A DNA stretch of 7,198 bases from an uncultured Verrucomicrobiales bacterium (GTDB lineage Bacteria; Verrucomicrobiota; Verrucomicrobiia; Verrucomicrobiales; Akkermansiaceae). The stretch spans positions 1-7,198 of the forward strand of contig CALFDI010000151.1 in the NCBI GenBank assembly GCA_937952875.1, given 5' to 3'. A program made the position numbers and the translations under genes. Of the stretch, positions 1 to 6,517 are shown one piece after another; position 1 is the first letter of the stretch; each line of letters opens with the position of its first letter. Below the pieces are notes generated by a model, which did no database searches, was not told the DNA's origin, and saw only the letters and a program-made list of their open reading frames with translations.

Positions 1-906
1 CCATTCGATGGAGCCCTCGGTAAAGCCAAAGGACTCTACCCTCCAAATGACGGGCAGAGCACTCACGCACGTGCGCCTTTTGATGCTCCTCAATCGTGGA
101 GAGACAACTGGAAAGCACGCATTAATCAACTCGTCACTGACTACGACCCAGACCTCCTTTACTTCGACTGTGCAGTCCCCTTCCGTGGCAGCGACGAAGG
201 GAAAACAGGTCTAGAAGTCATCTCTCACTTCTACAACGAACGCTCTGAAGGCGTCATGTGTATCAAGGAAAGACCATGGCAGGGCCTCTACGCAGACGGC
301 ATCGCTACTCTCGACTTCGAGCGCGGAAGTGCCACTCATATTCTCAAAGAGCCATGGCAGACGGATGATTCCATCGGGTCTTGGGGCTACAACAAAGATA
401 AGCCATATACGACTTCTAACATCGTCGTCGATAAGCTCATCGATAATGTGAGTAAAAATGGAAACCTTCTTCTTAATATTCCAATCAAAGCAGACGGCAC
501 TCTTGATAAAAAAGCCACACAGATCCTCTTAGACATCGGTGCATGGTTAGATGTAAATGGCGAGGGTATCTACGGAACACGTCCGTGGTATCGTGCCGGT
601 GAAGGCCACGCAAAAATGCCTCCACACCCTAAGAGATCTCCAATGAAGTCTCACGACATCCGCTACACGACTAAAGACGACGTATTATACGCCTTCGTCA
701 TGGACTGGCCTAAAAAGACCGGAACAGCCAAAATGGAATTCCTCGCTCCTACGAGCGAGCGCATTGGAAAGATCACATCAGTTGAACTCCTCGGGCATTC
801 TGGCGATCTCAAGTGGGAACAAAATGGTGACGGACTCATCGTAACCTTTCCAAAAGAAAAGCCGACAGACTACGCTCACTGCCTGAAGATCATTCAGGAA
901 AAATAA
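1..906 (+). CDS. alpha-L-fucosidase, GH29 family (5'-truncated by window)
   Basis: The frame is open from base 1 to the TAA at 904-906, giving 301 residues of a protein whose N-terminus lies outside the window. GH29 enzymes hydrolyse alpha-linked L-fucose from glycans with retention of configuration. Visible family marks, counted from the window's first codon, are DYDPDLLYFD (residues 47-56, where the final Asp is the expected nucleophile), DFERG (105-109), PWQTDDSIGSWGYN (118-131), a GNLLLNIPIKADG stretch just after that, and GEGIYGTRPW. These are the second half of the catalytic barrel. The last ~90 residues form the usual C-terminal beta-sandwich. I did not assign the acid/base residue, which varies in position between GH29 subfamilies. 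Full-length relatives are about 430-550 residues, so roughly a third or more is missing upstream. The signal peptide, if any, is out of view. The methionine at base 256 is internal, not the start. The close downstream outer-membrane protein suggests surface glycan use. Confidence 0.95.
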   Translation, partial: PFDGALGKAKGLYPPNDGQSTHARAPFDAPQSWRDNWKARINQLVTDYDPDLLYFDCAVPFRGSDEGKTGLEVISHFYNERSEGVMCIKERPWQGLYADGIATLDFERGSATHILKEPWQTDDSIGSWGYNKDKPYTTSNIVVDKLIDNVSKNGNLLLNIPIKADGTLDKKATQILLDIGAWLDVNGEGIYGTRPWYRAGEGHAKMPPHPKRSPMKSHDIRYTTKDDVLYAFVMDWPKKTGTAKMEFLAPTSERIGKITSVELLGHSGDLKWEQNGDGLIVTFPKEKPTDYAHCLKIIQEK

Positions 907-950
907 GCTTTCTGATTTACTTAAAGGGCTAGGACTTCACGGTTTGAGAT

Positions 951-1865
951 ATGAAAAAAGTCTCATTCTCTGTTGGTTTAGCCCTTTTTCCTTTTTCCCT
1001 CTACGCGAATCCGACTGAACTCACCGATATAGGTGATCGTGTCGTTGATCCATTGATCGATCCATTTGCCTACGTCGGCTATACATCAGTGAGTGGAGAC
1101 CTTGATGTCTCAGGAGGTTCGGCTGACTTCGACTACGAACAATACCGTCTCTACACCCCACTTAATCCATCTGGACTTGACCTAGGAAAGAACACCAAAC
1201 TGTTCTTCGAATTCGACTACACATTCACATCTATAGAGTTCGAAAGCTCAGAAGGCACAGCCGAGTTAGATGACCTTCACCGCCTGAGCCTCCCCATCAC
1301 AGCTCTCTATGATCAGCCCGGCACACCGTGGAAATTCTTCGCCCGCCTTGCTCCAGAGATTTCCACCAATTTCGAGAATGTTGGTGGTGATGACTATGGA
1401 TTCAATGCTGTGCTCGGCGCGCACTATACCTTTTCTAAAACACTTTCTGTATACGGTGGCATCGCACATACCAGAGCCTTCGGAGATGAGCAGATTCTTC
1501 CCCTCATCGGACTCGACTGGAAGATCAATGATAAAAGCTCTCTGCAGATCAAAGGCCCCACCATCACATACTCTTACCAGCTCACAGATAATCTCATTCT
1601 CCGTGGTGGCTCATTCCCTTCTGGTGGCTACTGGAATAATGGATTCGGTGGTGGAGTCGACGATGTGCAGCTCGGTCTCGTCACGCATAATGTAGGACTC
1701 GGCGCAGACTACCGTCTCCACGAAGACATCTGGCTCAGCCTCCGTGGTGGAGTCGCCATCGCCGGCGAATTCTCCATCGCAGAAAGCGACGGGGGCAACC
1801 GCAACGAAGTCGACATCGAAGACGCAGCCTTCGGCTACATCGGCCTCCGTGTGTATTCGTGGTAA
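951..1865 (+). CDS. outer-membrane beta-barrel protein with signal peptide
   Basis: A 304-residue protein beginning with a Sec signal peptide: MKK, a hydrophobic core at about residues 4-17, and probable cleavage after LYA (residue 19). The mature part alternates hydrophobic and polar residues and is rich in Gly, Tyr, Phe and Asp, typical of transmembrane beta-strands. It ends in YIGLRVYSW; a C-terminal aromatic residue is the usual BAM recognition signal, with Trp here rather than the commoner Phe. The central part, 'YTFSKTLSVYGGIAHTRAFGDEQILPLIGLDWKI' in outline (about 159-192), resembles the DUF6268-type barrels common in Planctomycetota and Verrucomicrobiota; that family call is from memory and tentative. 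The cargo is unknown. It lies 44 bases behind the fucosidase gene on the same strand with no terminator seen between, so co-transcription is plausible. There is no clear ribosome binding site (only GAG close to the ATG). The start is supported by the signal peptide following directly. Confidence 0.82.
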   Translation: MKKVSFSVGLALFPFSLYANPTELTDIGDRVVDPLIDPFAYVGYTSVSGDLDVSGGSADFDYEQYRLYTPLNPSGLDLGKNTKLFFEFDYTFTSIEFESSEGTAELDDLHRLSLPITALYDQPGTPWKFFARLAPEISTNFENVGGDDYGFNAVLGAHYTFSKTLSVYGGIAHTRAFGDEQILPLIGLDWKINDKSSLQIKGPTITYSYQLTDNLILRGGSFPSGGYWNNGFGGGVDDVQLGLVTHNVGLGADYRLHEDIWLSLRGGVAIAGEFSIAESDGGNRNEVDIEDAAFGYIGLRVYSW

Positions 1866-1947
1866 AAGACGAAAACGCTCTAAATAGGTATTCAGGAATC
1901 TTAAAAAATCCTATCGATTCTTGAGAAATCGCGTTTAAACAAGCGGC

Positions 1948-2478
1948 ATGAGACCACCGTCACGTCAATTTGAGTCCGTTCTGAATGCCTTCGGTGATGC
2001 GGGCTGGCATGCTGAGCCGATTGAGGGGAAAGAAGTTCTTCAATGCATGTTCGATGCGTATCACACGCGGGTTCATGTTTTGGCGCAGGTTTTCACTCAG
2101 ATGAATACGCTGGTCGTCGTAGGTGAGAGCCGTATCGAGATGAATGAAGATAGATACGATCTGTTTTTCGAACTCCTTATGCGGGCGAATAAGGCTCTGA
2201 CGATTGGGAGTTTTGAATTTGATTTTGACCGCTCGACCCTGGTCTTCAAGGTGTCCAATATCTTTGACCGCGAGTTGTTCGATAAAGACGCTATTAGTAG
2301 TATGGTCCATGCATCTGTAGCAGAAATTGATCGCCTCGTGCCTTACGTGAACATTCTCGCTACAACAGCACAGGATCTCTTAGAAGACCTCAGCATCCCT
2401 CGATTATTACTGCGCCAAGATGTGCTCCCCCCTGTCCCAGGGCAGAATGATGAGGATGAAGAGTATTCGCCTATTTAA
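1948..2478 (+). CDS. YbjN-domain-like protein
   Basis: A 176-residue soluble protein without signal peptide or membrane segment. Residues about 7-135 fit the YbjN / type III secretion chaperone-like fold: an early GWHAEPIEG, a strand-rich core with HVLAQVFTQMNTLVVVGES, a helix with FFELLMRANKALTIGSFEFDFD, then a strand LVFKVSNIF and a C-terminal helix beginning at DKDAISSMV. The 'helix-N/A-x-L-x-x-G-x-F-E-x-D' element is the most telling. The YbjN family has no fixed biochemical role; E. coli YbjN has been linked to motility and stress. The tail (about 155-176) is Pro-rich then very acidic (NDEDEEY) and probably disordered. It stands alone between gaps of 82 and 92 bases, transcribed with its neighbours' strand. 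No Shine-Dalgarno precedes the ATG (AAGCGGC). The family call is by fold pattern, not close identity, so moderate. Confidence 0.72.
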   Translation: MRPPSRQFESVLNAFGDAGWHAEPIEGKEVLQCMFDAYHTRVHVLAQVFTQMNTLVVVGESRIEMNEDRYDLFFELLMRANKALTIGSFEFDFDRSTLVFKVSNIFDRELFDKDAISSMVHASVAEIDRLVPYVNILATTAQDLLEDLSIPRLLLRQDVLPPVPGQNDEDEEYSPI

Positions 2479-2507
2479 GTGATCATTCACTCATAAGCTC
2501 TTAGTCT

Positions 2508-2532
2508 TCGATGTTAAATCGTCGTTAATTCG
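2508..2532. repeat. 11-base-period near-repeat upstream of hisS
   Basis: TCGATGTTAAA is followed directly by TCGTCGTTAAT and then a third TCG, so TCGnnGTTAA recurs with a period of 11 bases, close to one helical turn (8 of 11 positions match). It ends about 38 bases before the hisS ATG, a position where a regulator could bind one face of the DNA. It may also be chance in an AT-rich gap. There is no independent support. Confidence 0.3.
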
Positions 2533-2570
2533 AGATTCCCTTTTATCAAAATCTGCCTAGCGTGCCGCGC

Positions 2571-3845
2571 ATGGCTTCAGCGATTCAGACTCTTCCCGGC
2601 TTCCGCGACTTTGCACCGCGTGACTGCGCCATTCGGAACTATCTTTTCGAGACGTGGCGCGGTGTCGCGCAGACATACGGATTCACGGAATATGAAACTC
2701 CTCTGGTAGAGGACACTGAACTCTACTTGAGAAAGTCCGGTGACGAGCTTCCGACTCAACTTTTCCGCTTCGAAGATCAAGGGAAGCGCGATGTCACTCT
2801 GCGTCCAGAGGTAACAGCCTCGCTCGCACGTCTGGCGGCTCGGGTGCAGCGGGAAAATCCCAAGCCGATGAAGTGGTTCGAGATCGGCCAATGCTTCCGC
2901 TACGAGAAACCTCAAAAGGGACGCGGACGTGAGTTCTATCAATTCAACGTCGATATCCTCGGTGAATCATCCGCTGCGGCTGATGCTGAACTGATCGCCT
3001 TTGCCATCGATACGATGAAGGCTCTCGGATTCGGCCCTGATGACTTTAGGCTCCGCCTTTCTGATAGAGATGCATGGATGATCTTCGCTGAGAAGCACTC
3101 CATTTCAGATCCGTCAGCTCTCCTCAACATCATCGATAAGATGGAGCGCATGCCAGATGACAAAGTCTCAGACCTCCTCTCGGCCATAGGACTTACCAGA
3201 GAGACCGTAGATGACTTTATCAAAAACGGCAGCTCCCCTGCTCTGGATGCTGTGCGCGCGGACTTAAGCGCGAGAGACCTCCTCTCTTATACAGAGACGG
3301 ATCTCTCGATCGTTCGTGGCTTGGCGTATTACACGGGTGTTGTTTTTGAAATCTTTGACGTGAAGAAATCACTGCGTGCCATCGCAGGTGGCGGTCGCTA
3401 CGATGATCTAGTAAAAGGCATCGGGAATGTCGATCTTCCTGCCACAGGCTTTGCCATGGGAGACATGGTAATCCGTCACTTGATCGAAGAGAACACGCTG
3501 GCGCTCGCTCAGATGGAGGCCTGGTTAGACCGGCAGAGTGCTGCAGATGTTTACATCGTCGTCGCAGATGAGGAAAAGCGTTCGAATGCATTACGCCTCT
3601 TGGCTGATCTGAGACGCGCTGGGGTGAGCACTGACATCGCCCTCACAGCGGCGAAGGTGGCTAAGCAGTTCAAAAGTGCTCAGAATACTGGCGCACGGCT
3701 CGCTCTCGTCATCGGTTCAGAATTTCCAGAAATGCAGCTGAAGAATCTGGTGAGTCGATCAGAAGAGACAATCCACCCGAATGCTGATGCGATCGCTCAC
3801 ATTCAAGCGAAGCTCGACAGCCCAGACGGTCCACTTCTGGCGTAG
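2571..3845 (+). CDS. hisS: histidyl-tRNA synthetase
   Basis: Class II aminoacyl-tRNA synthetase that charges tRNA-His with histidine in the cytoplasm. It has 424 residues from the ATG at 2571, a normal length. A GTG at 2562 in the same frame would add three residues; I prefer the ATG because relatives begin just before 'LPGFRDF', but neither start has a Shine-Dalgarno. In order: TLRPEVTASLAR (about 76-87), motif 2 FRYEKPQKGRGREF (109-122), the HisA motif VRGLAYYTGVVFE (248-260) with its catalytic Arg, the second histidine-binding motif AGGGRYDDL (272-280), then the C-terminal anticodon-binding domain (about 326-400) with AAKVAKQFKSA and GARLALVIGSE. Retention of the HisA motifs argues against the HisZ paralogue. 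Oddly, motif 3 reads GFAMGDMVI (293-301) instead of the usual G-x-E-R form, so the ATP-contacting arginine is absent at its normal place. The next gene follows after 6 bases. Confidence 0.97.
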   Translation: MASAIQTLPGFRDFAPRDCAIRNYLFETWRGVAQTYGFTEYETPLVEDTELYLRKSGDELPTQLFRFEDQGKRDVTLRPEVTASLARLAARVQRENPKPMKWFEIGQCFRYEKPQKGRGREFYQFNVDILGESSAAADAELIAFAIDTMKALGFGPDDFRLRLSDRDAWMIFAEKHSISDPSALLNIIDKMERMPDDKVSDLLSAIGLTRETVDDFIKNGSSPALDAVRADLSARDLLSYTETDLSIVRGLAYYTGVVFEIFDVKKSLRAIAGGGRYDDLVKGIGNVDLPATGFAMGDMVIRHLIEENTLALAQMEAWLDRQSAADVYIVVADEEKRSNALRLLADLRRAGVSTDIALTAAKVAKQFKSAQNTGARLALVIGSEFPEMQLKNLVSRSEETIHPNADAIAHIQAKLDSPDGPLLA

Positions 3846-3851
3846 CATAGC

Positions 3852-4478
3852 ATGAAGCGCCCGCGTATCATCCTGAACTTCGCCATCTCAGCTGATGCGA
3901 AGATTAGCACACGAAATGGTGACGCCTCTGGATGGACATCTGACGCAGACTCAGATCGCTACTTTAATATACGCCGGAAGGCCGATGCTGTTCTCGTAGG
4001 GCGAGGCACGCAGGAGGCTGATCACATGAGTCTGACCACACCGGATCATACTCACTGGCGTTGTATCATATCTCGCAGTGGTCGATTCGACCCACAGTCG
4101 AAAGCCTTCACCACAGATGGAGGTCCGCTTCATCTCATCGTGACTGAGCCTTATCCGGACTTTCAAGCAGATGACTGGGAGGCAATGGTGCATGGCTCTC
4201 TCGAATCCTTTCTCGCACACGCCGCTTCGTCTGGCATCCAGACTTTACTCTGTGAAGGAGGCGGGCAGCTAGTGAGAGAGCTAACTAAAAAAAATCTCGT
4301 CGATACAATTCATCTCACTTGGGCAGCACACACGCTATTCGGTGGGCGAGATGCTCCAGGAATCACCGGCCTGCTCGGCGAGTTTCTCTCTAAATCACGA
4401 CAGTTCACACTGACCCATTTCGAACCGAATCTCAGCCACTCCGAATGCTATCTGACCTACGAGGCGACTCATAGATGA
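3852..4478 (+). CDS. RibD C-terminal (DHFR-like) reductase, stand-alone
   Basis: A 208-residue protein matching the reductase half of RibD (RibD_C, dihydrofolate-reductase-like fold), the domain that reduces the ribosyl group of 5-amino-6-(5-phosphoribosylamino)uracil with NADPH in riboflavin synthesis. Seen in order: IILNFAISADAKIST (6-20, matching the family's 'SLDGRIA'), SGWTSDADSDRYFNIRRKADAVLVGRGTQEADHMSLT in outline (26-62, the substrate and NADPH loop), LLCEGGGQLVREL (132-144, the glycine-rich NADPH motif), LVDTIHLTWA (148-157) and the terminal CYLTYEA. The N-terminal deaminase domain of bifunctional RibD is absent. It could be the dedicated reductase of a split RibD, or a paralogue acting on another pterin-like or unrelated substrate; no other rib gene is in view to decide. 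It starts 6 bases after the hisS stop and is almost certainly co-transcribed with it. No Shine-Dalgarno is visible. Confidence 0.87.
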   Translation: MKRPRIILNFAISADAKISTRNGDASGWTSDADSDRYFNIRRKADAVLVGRGTQEADHMSLTTPDHTHWRCIISRSGRFDPQSKAFTTDGGPLHLIVTEPYPDFQADDWEAMVHGSLESFLAHAASSGIQTLLCEGGGQLVRELTKKNLVDTIHLTWAAHTLFGGRDAPGITGLLGEFLSKSRQFTLTHFEPNLSHSECYLTYEATHR

Positions 4479-4601
4479 AGCCATTTCTATCAGGACTCAC
4501 GATTCATTGAACACGCGGACACCTTGGAACGCATTCTACGAGAAAAACGCTATCCACAGATGACAAATCAGCTGTATAGGCCTATTCCCCTGCCGCAATG
4601 A
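4475..4601 (+). pseudogene. candidate small ORF with apparent +1 frameshift
   Basis: An ATG at 4475 overlaps the reductase stop (ATGA, 4475-4478) and reads MKPFLSGLTIH before a stop at 4508-4510. One frame over, from 4503, the DNA is open to the TGA at 4599-4601, which overlaps the ketosynthase start (ATGA, 4598-4601), and encodes residues including EHADTLERILREKRYPQM and LYRPIPLPQ. Joining the two frames by skipping one base near 4500-4505 gives a charged, helical protein of about 41 residues filling the whole gap. The double ATGA coupling and the protein-like composition suggest a genuine small gene that is frameshifted here by sequencing error, real mutation or recoding. A TTG at 4524 could also start a 25-residue version. 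I do not recognise the protein. Chance remains possible at this length. Confidence 0.33.
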
Positions 4602-5773
4602 GCCAATTCTCCCCTCCAAACGCTGTCATCACAGGACTCGGCCCTGTCTCAGTTATTGGGATTGGGAAACAGGACTTTTCTCGCGCTCTCACTGAAGGGA
4701 CAAGACCTCAGCTCGATCAAGTGCCTGATACGGACATTGATTGTTACTCGATCTCTGCCCCGCTTCCCTGTCCGCTAGCTCCTCACAGGCGGAAGCGCAT
4801 TGACCGGACGACTGAACTCGCTCTTTCTGCCGCCGACCTCGCCATAAAAGATGCGGGCCTTAGCTCAGGGAATGAGCGTTGGGCTGTGTCTTTCGGATCT
4901 GCTCTCGCGGGCTTCTCCTGTGGAGAAAAAGACCATATTTCTTATTTAAATCATGGCCCTGCAGGGATCCCTCTCCCCTTCGCGACACGACTCATCGGAG
5001 CCTCTCTCCCAGGGCACATCTCGATTCATTATGGCATCACTGGCTCTGCGACGGCGAATGCAGATTCATGCGCAGCAGGTAACCGCGCGGTGACAGAAGC
5101 TCTGCATATGATTCAGCGGGGAGAGGCAGATGTCGTCATAGCGGGAGCAGCCGAAGCACCTCTTTCTGCTCTTACAGCTGAGTCTTTAAAACGCCTCCGA
5201 GTGATGTCGACCTCGGGGACCTGCAGACCGTTTACAGACGATCGTGATGGATTCATCCTAGCTGAAGGGGCTGCAGCATTAGTGATCGAGTCTGAGTCTC
5301 ACGCACGTGCGCGTGGTGCTCATATCTATGCCCATCTATCGGGATATGGGAATACCGCTGAGGCGCATCATATGACAACGCCCCAGCCAACGGCTCAACC
5401 AGTCGCTCAGGCCATGCGGAAGGCGCTGGCAAATGCCCACATTCAGAGTGAAGACATCGATATGATCAGTGTGCACGGCAGCGCCACTCCGCAGAATGAT
5501 GCGAATGAGGCCCACGCCATACAGCAGATTTTTTCTGATCGCTGCCCAGCCATCTATGCGGCGAAGGGGCAGCTAGGTCACAGTCTAGGAGCTGCATCTG
5601 CTCTAGAATTAGCAGCCATCTGTCTCGCTCTAGAGGGCACATGCGAGATACCGCAGATCACGCCAGCCCTCGGACTGATACCAGTGGACACAAAAAAGCC
5701 GAAAGCTATTCTGAAAAATGCATTCGGCTTTGGCGGGATTAATTCATCCCTCGTGCTGCAGGCAGCGGATTAA
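4598..5773 (+). CDS. beta-ketoacyl-ACP synthase (FabF/KAS II-like)
   Basis: A 391-residue thiolase-fold condensing enzyme, which joins malonyl-ACP to an acyl chain by decarboxylative Claisen condensation. The Cys-His-His triad is complete: Cys158 in ADSCAAGN, His293 in VHGSATPQND, and His328 in KGQLGHSLGAA, with Lys323 before it. Other family marks are AVITGLGPVS at 9-18, RPFTDDRDGFILAEGAAALV (210-229) and the C-terminal NAFGFGGINSS (374-384). It is about 20 residues shorter than E. coli FabF. Around the nucleophile the usual T-A-C is A-D-S-C, and the first His motif is VHGSATPQND rather than AHGTSTPLND, so it is probably not the housekeeping FabF; specialised synthases (for example those of aryl-polyene-type pathways) vary here too. 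No ACP, dehydratase or ketoreductase is adjacent. The start lies 119 bases behind the reductase, with a possible broken small ORF between. Its TAA overlaps the stop of the convergent lipoprotein gene. Confidence 0.9.
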   Translation: MSQFSPPNAVITGLGPVSVIGIGKQDFSRALTEGTRPQLDQVPDTDIDCYSISAPLPCPLAPHRRKRIDRTTELALSAADLAIKDAGLSSGNERWAVSFGSALAGFSCGEKDHISYLNHGPAGIPLPFATRLIGASLPGHISIHYGITGSATANADSCAAGNRAVTEALHMIQRGEADVVIAGAAEAPLSALTAESLKRLRVMSTSGTCRPFTDDRDGFILAEGAAALVIESESHARARGAHIYAHLSGYGNTAEAHHMTTPQPTAQPVAQAMRKALANAHIQSEDIDMISVHGSATPQNDANEAHAIQQIFSDRCPAIYAAKGQLGHSLGAASALELAAICLALEGTCEIPQITPALGLIPVDTKKPKAILKNAFGFGGINSSLVLQAAD

Positions 5774-5970
5774 TGAGCGGCGTCGTCTTTCTTATGATCA
5801 GCGCCATGGTCATCAGAACCATGATGCTCTTCTTTAAAAAGACGCTTTGTCCCTTTGCGGAGAACTTCTCCCGTCTCAGGATCAACCTCATCTTCCCATG
5901 AGTGGCGTTCACACGCACCAAGACCGAGAACAATGACACCGCCAGCGAAAAGAGAGAAGAGAGCTTTCAT
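5770..5970 (-). CDS. small His/Asp-rich lipoprotein
   Basis: A 66-residue predicted lipoprotein. The N-terminus MKALFSLFAGGVIVLGLGAC is a short positive start, a hydrophobic stretch and a lipobox (LGAC) with the lipidated Cys at position 20. After cleavage only 47 residues remain: CERHSWEDEVDPETG, a basic middle (LRKGTKRLFKEE) and a tail (49-66) with five His and four Asp. Such a tail could bind divalent metal, but that is inference. Similar short 'CERHSW' lipoproteins seem familiar from Verrucomicrobiota genomes, from memory only, with no known function. The same DNA is open in another frame (5739-5939), but only this frame gives a coherent signal peptide. GGA lies about 9 bases before the ATG, the best Shine-Dalgarno-like site in the window. 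Its stop overlaps that of the ketosynthase on the other strand. It lies 79 bases downstream of the minus-strand helical protein and may share its transcript. Confidence 0.78.
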   Translation of the reverse strand: MKALFSLFAGGVIVLGLGACERHSWEDEVDPETGEVLRKGTKRLFKEEHHGSDDHGADHKKDDAAH

Positions 5971-5988
5971 CTGCTGCTTTCCGTAGCA

Positions 5989-6001
5989 CCTCTCAGAGAG
6001 G
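5989..6001. repeat. perfect inverted repeat CCTCTC-A-GAGAGG
   Basis: Thirteen bases with perfect dyad symmetry about the central A, 18 bases upstream of the lipoprotein ATG. On the minus strand it follows a TTGATT that loosely resembles a -35 element. It could be a small operator or a short 5'-UTR hairpin (5 bp stem, 3-base loop). There is no run of T after it on either strand, so it is not a typical terminator. Confidence 0.3.
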
Positions 6002-6049
6002 AATCAAGAGTTATCCAATGAGGAAAGAAGTGAGAGCTTCGTCAACGCA

Positions 6050-6517
6050 CTAGTCTTTGGCCTTTTCCAACTTTTCCTCTGGGGAGTCGCGCCACATGAG
6101 AAGGGCCTTGAAGACATCTTTAAAGCTGCCTTTCGCCTCATGCATCTCACGCTCTACTGCGATAGCCGCCTTATCGTAATCAGACAGTTCTTCCACTTCC
6201 TTCCGGAGATTTGTGACTTGGTTGTGCAGATCTTCACCATCCATGTCTTGAAGTCCTCCCATGTGATCTTTCAATGTCTCATAACGCGCCTTCATCACAC
6301 GGCCACGTAATGCGAGCGAGTGAATTCCGCGATCGAGCGTCTCCACCATCTCACGCCAGCCTTCAGGCACACCGTTTGGATGTTCATACAGATCGAGCTG
6401 GCTCACGACTTGATGTAAGTCAGACTCAGCCTCACGGAAGGTGTCCACACCGAGTGTATCGTCCTCCTGAAGTTGCGTTTCTAACTCACGACATCGTTCT
6501 AACAATTTTACATTCAT
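6050..6517 (-). CDS. hypothetical helical, charged protein
   Basis: I do not recognise this protein. From the ATG at 6517 it has 155 residues, starting MNVKLLERCRELETQLQ; upstream in-frame starts (ATG at 6532, TTG at 6556) add residues lacking this helical character, so the shorter form is preferred. There is no signal peptide or membrane segment. Almost the whole length is predicted helical and rich in Glu, Asp, Lys, Arg and Leu; the stretch around 80-125 (DHMGGLQDMDGEDLHNQV, then LRKEVEELSDYDKAA) has heptad-like spacing that suggests a coiled coil. A conserved-looking core is GWREMVETLDRGIHSLALRGRVMKAR in outline (about 53-78). The tail (DSPEEKLEKAKD) is highly charged. It is divergent from the membrane protein gene at 6625 and 79 bases upstream of the lipoprotein gene on the same strand. 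It is probably cytoplasmic, with function unknown. Confidence 0.78.
   Translation of the reverse strand: MNVKLLERCRELETQLQEDDTLGVDTFREAESDLHQVVSQLDLYEHPNGVPEGWREMVETLDRGIHSLALRGRVMKARYETLKDHMGGLQDMDGEDLHNQVTNLRKEVEELSDYDKAAIAVEREMHEAKGSFKDVFKALLMWRDSPEEKLEKAKD

Noticed and set aside
8..214. Plus-strand ORF starting at base 8
   Set aside because: It lies in another frame inside the fucosidase; the frame-1 reading carries the GH29 nucleophile motif through the same bases.
1309..1695. 128-codon plus-strand ORF inside the barrel protein gene
   Set aside because: Ser/Pro-rich, with no domain and full overlap with a gene that has a signal peptide and barrel pattern; an out-of-frame shadow.
1933..1940. 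GTTTAAAC palindrome before the YbjN-like gene
   Set aside because: The 8-base symmetry does not extend outward and is expected by chance at this length.
2478..2491. Inverted repeat AGTGA-TCAT-TCACT after the YbjN-like gene, as a terminator
   Set aside because: The stem is only 5 bp, AT-rich and not followed by a T-run, so it does not meet the criteria for an intrinsic terminator.
2562..2570. GTG start for hisS three codons earlier
   Set aside because: It has no Shine-Dalgarno or family support for the extra MPR residues; it remains a possible alternative but the ATG is preferred.
3220..3591. 123-codon minus-strand ORF opposite hisS
   Set aside because: It has an Arg/His/Ser-rich composition typical of antisense frames, and it overlaps confidently identified hisS sequence.
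4560..4588. Promoter for the ketosynthase (ATGACA and TATTCC, 17-base spacer)
   Set aside because: The -10 match is only 3 of 6, and the bases are better explained as coding sequence of the candidate small ORF.
5739..5939. Alternative minus-strand frame over the small lipoprotein
   Set aside because: It has no signal peptide or coherent domain; the competing frame has a clean lipobox and ends exactly at the convergent gene.
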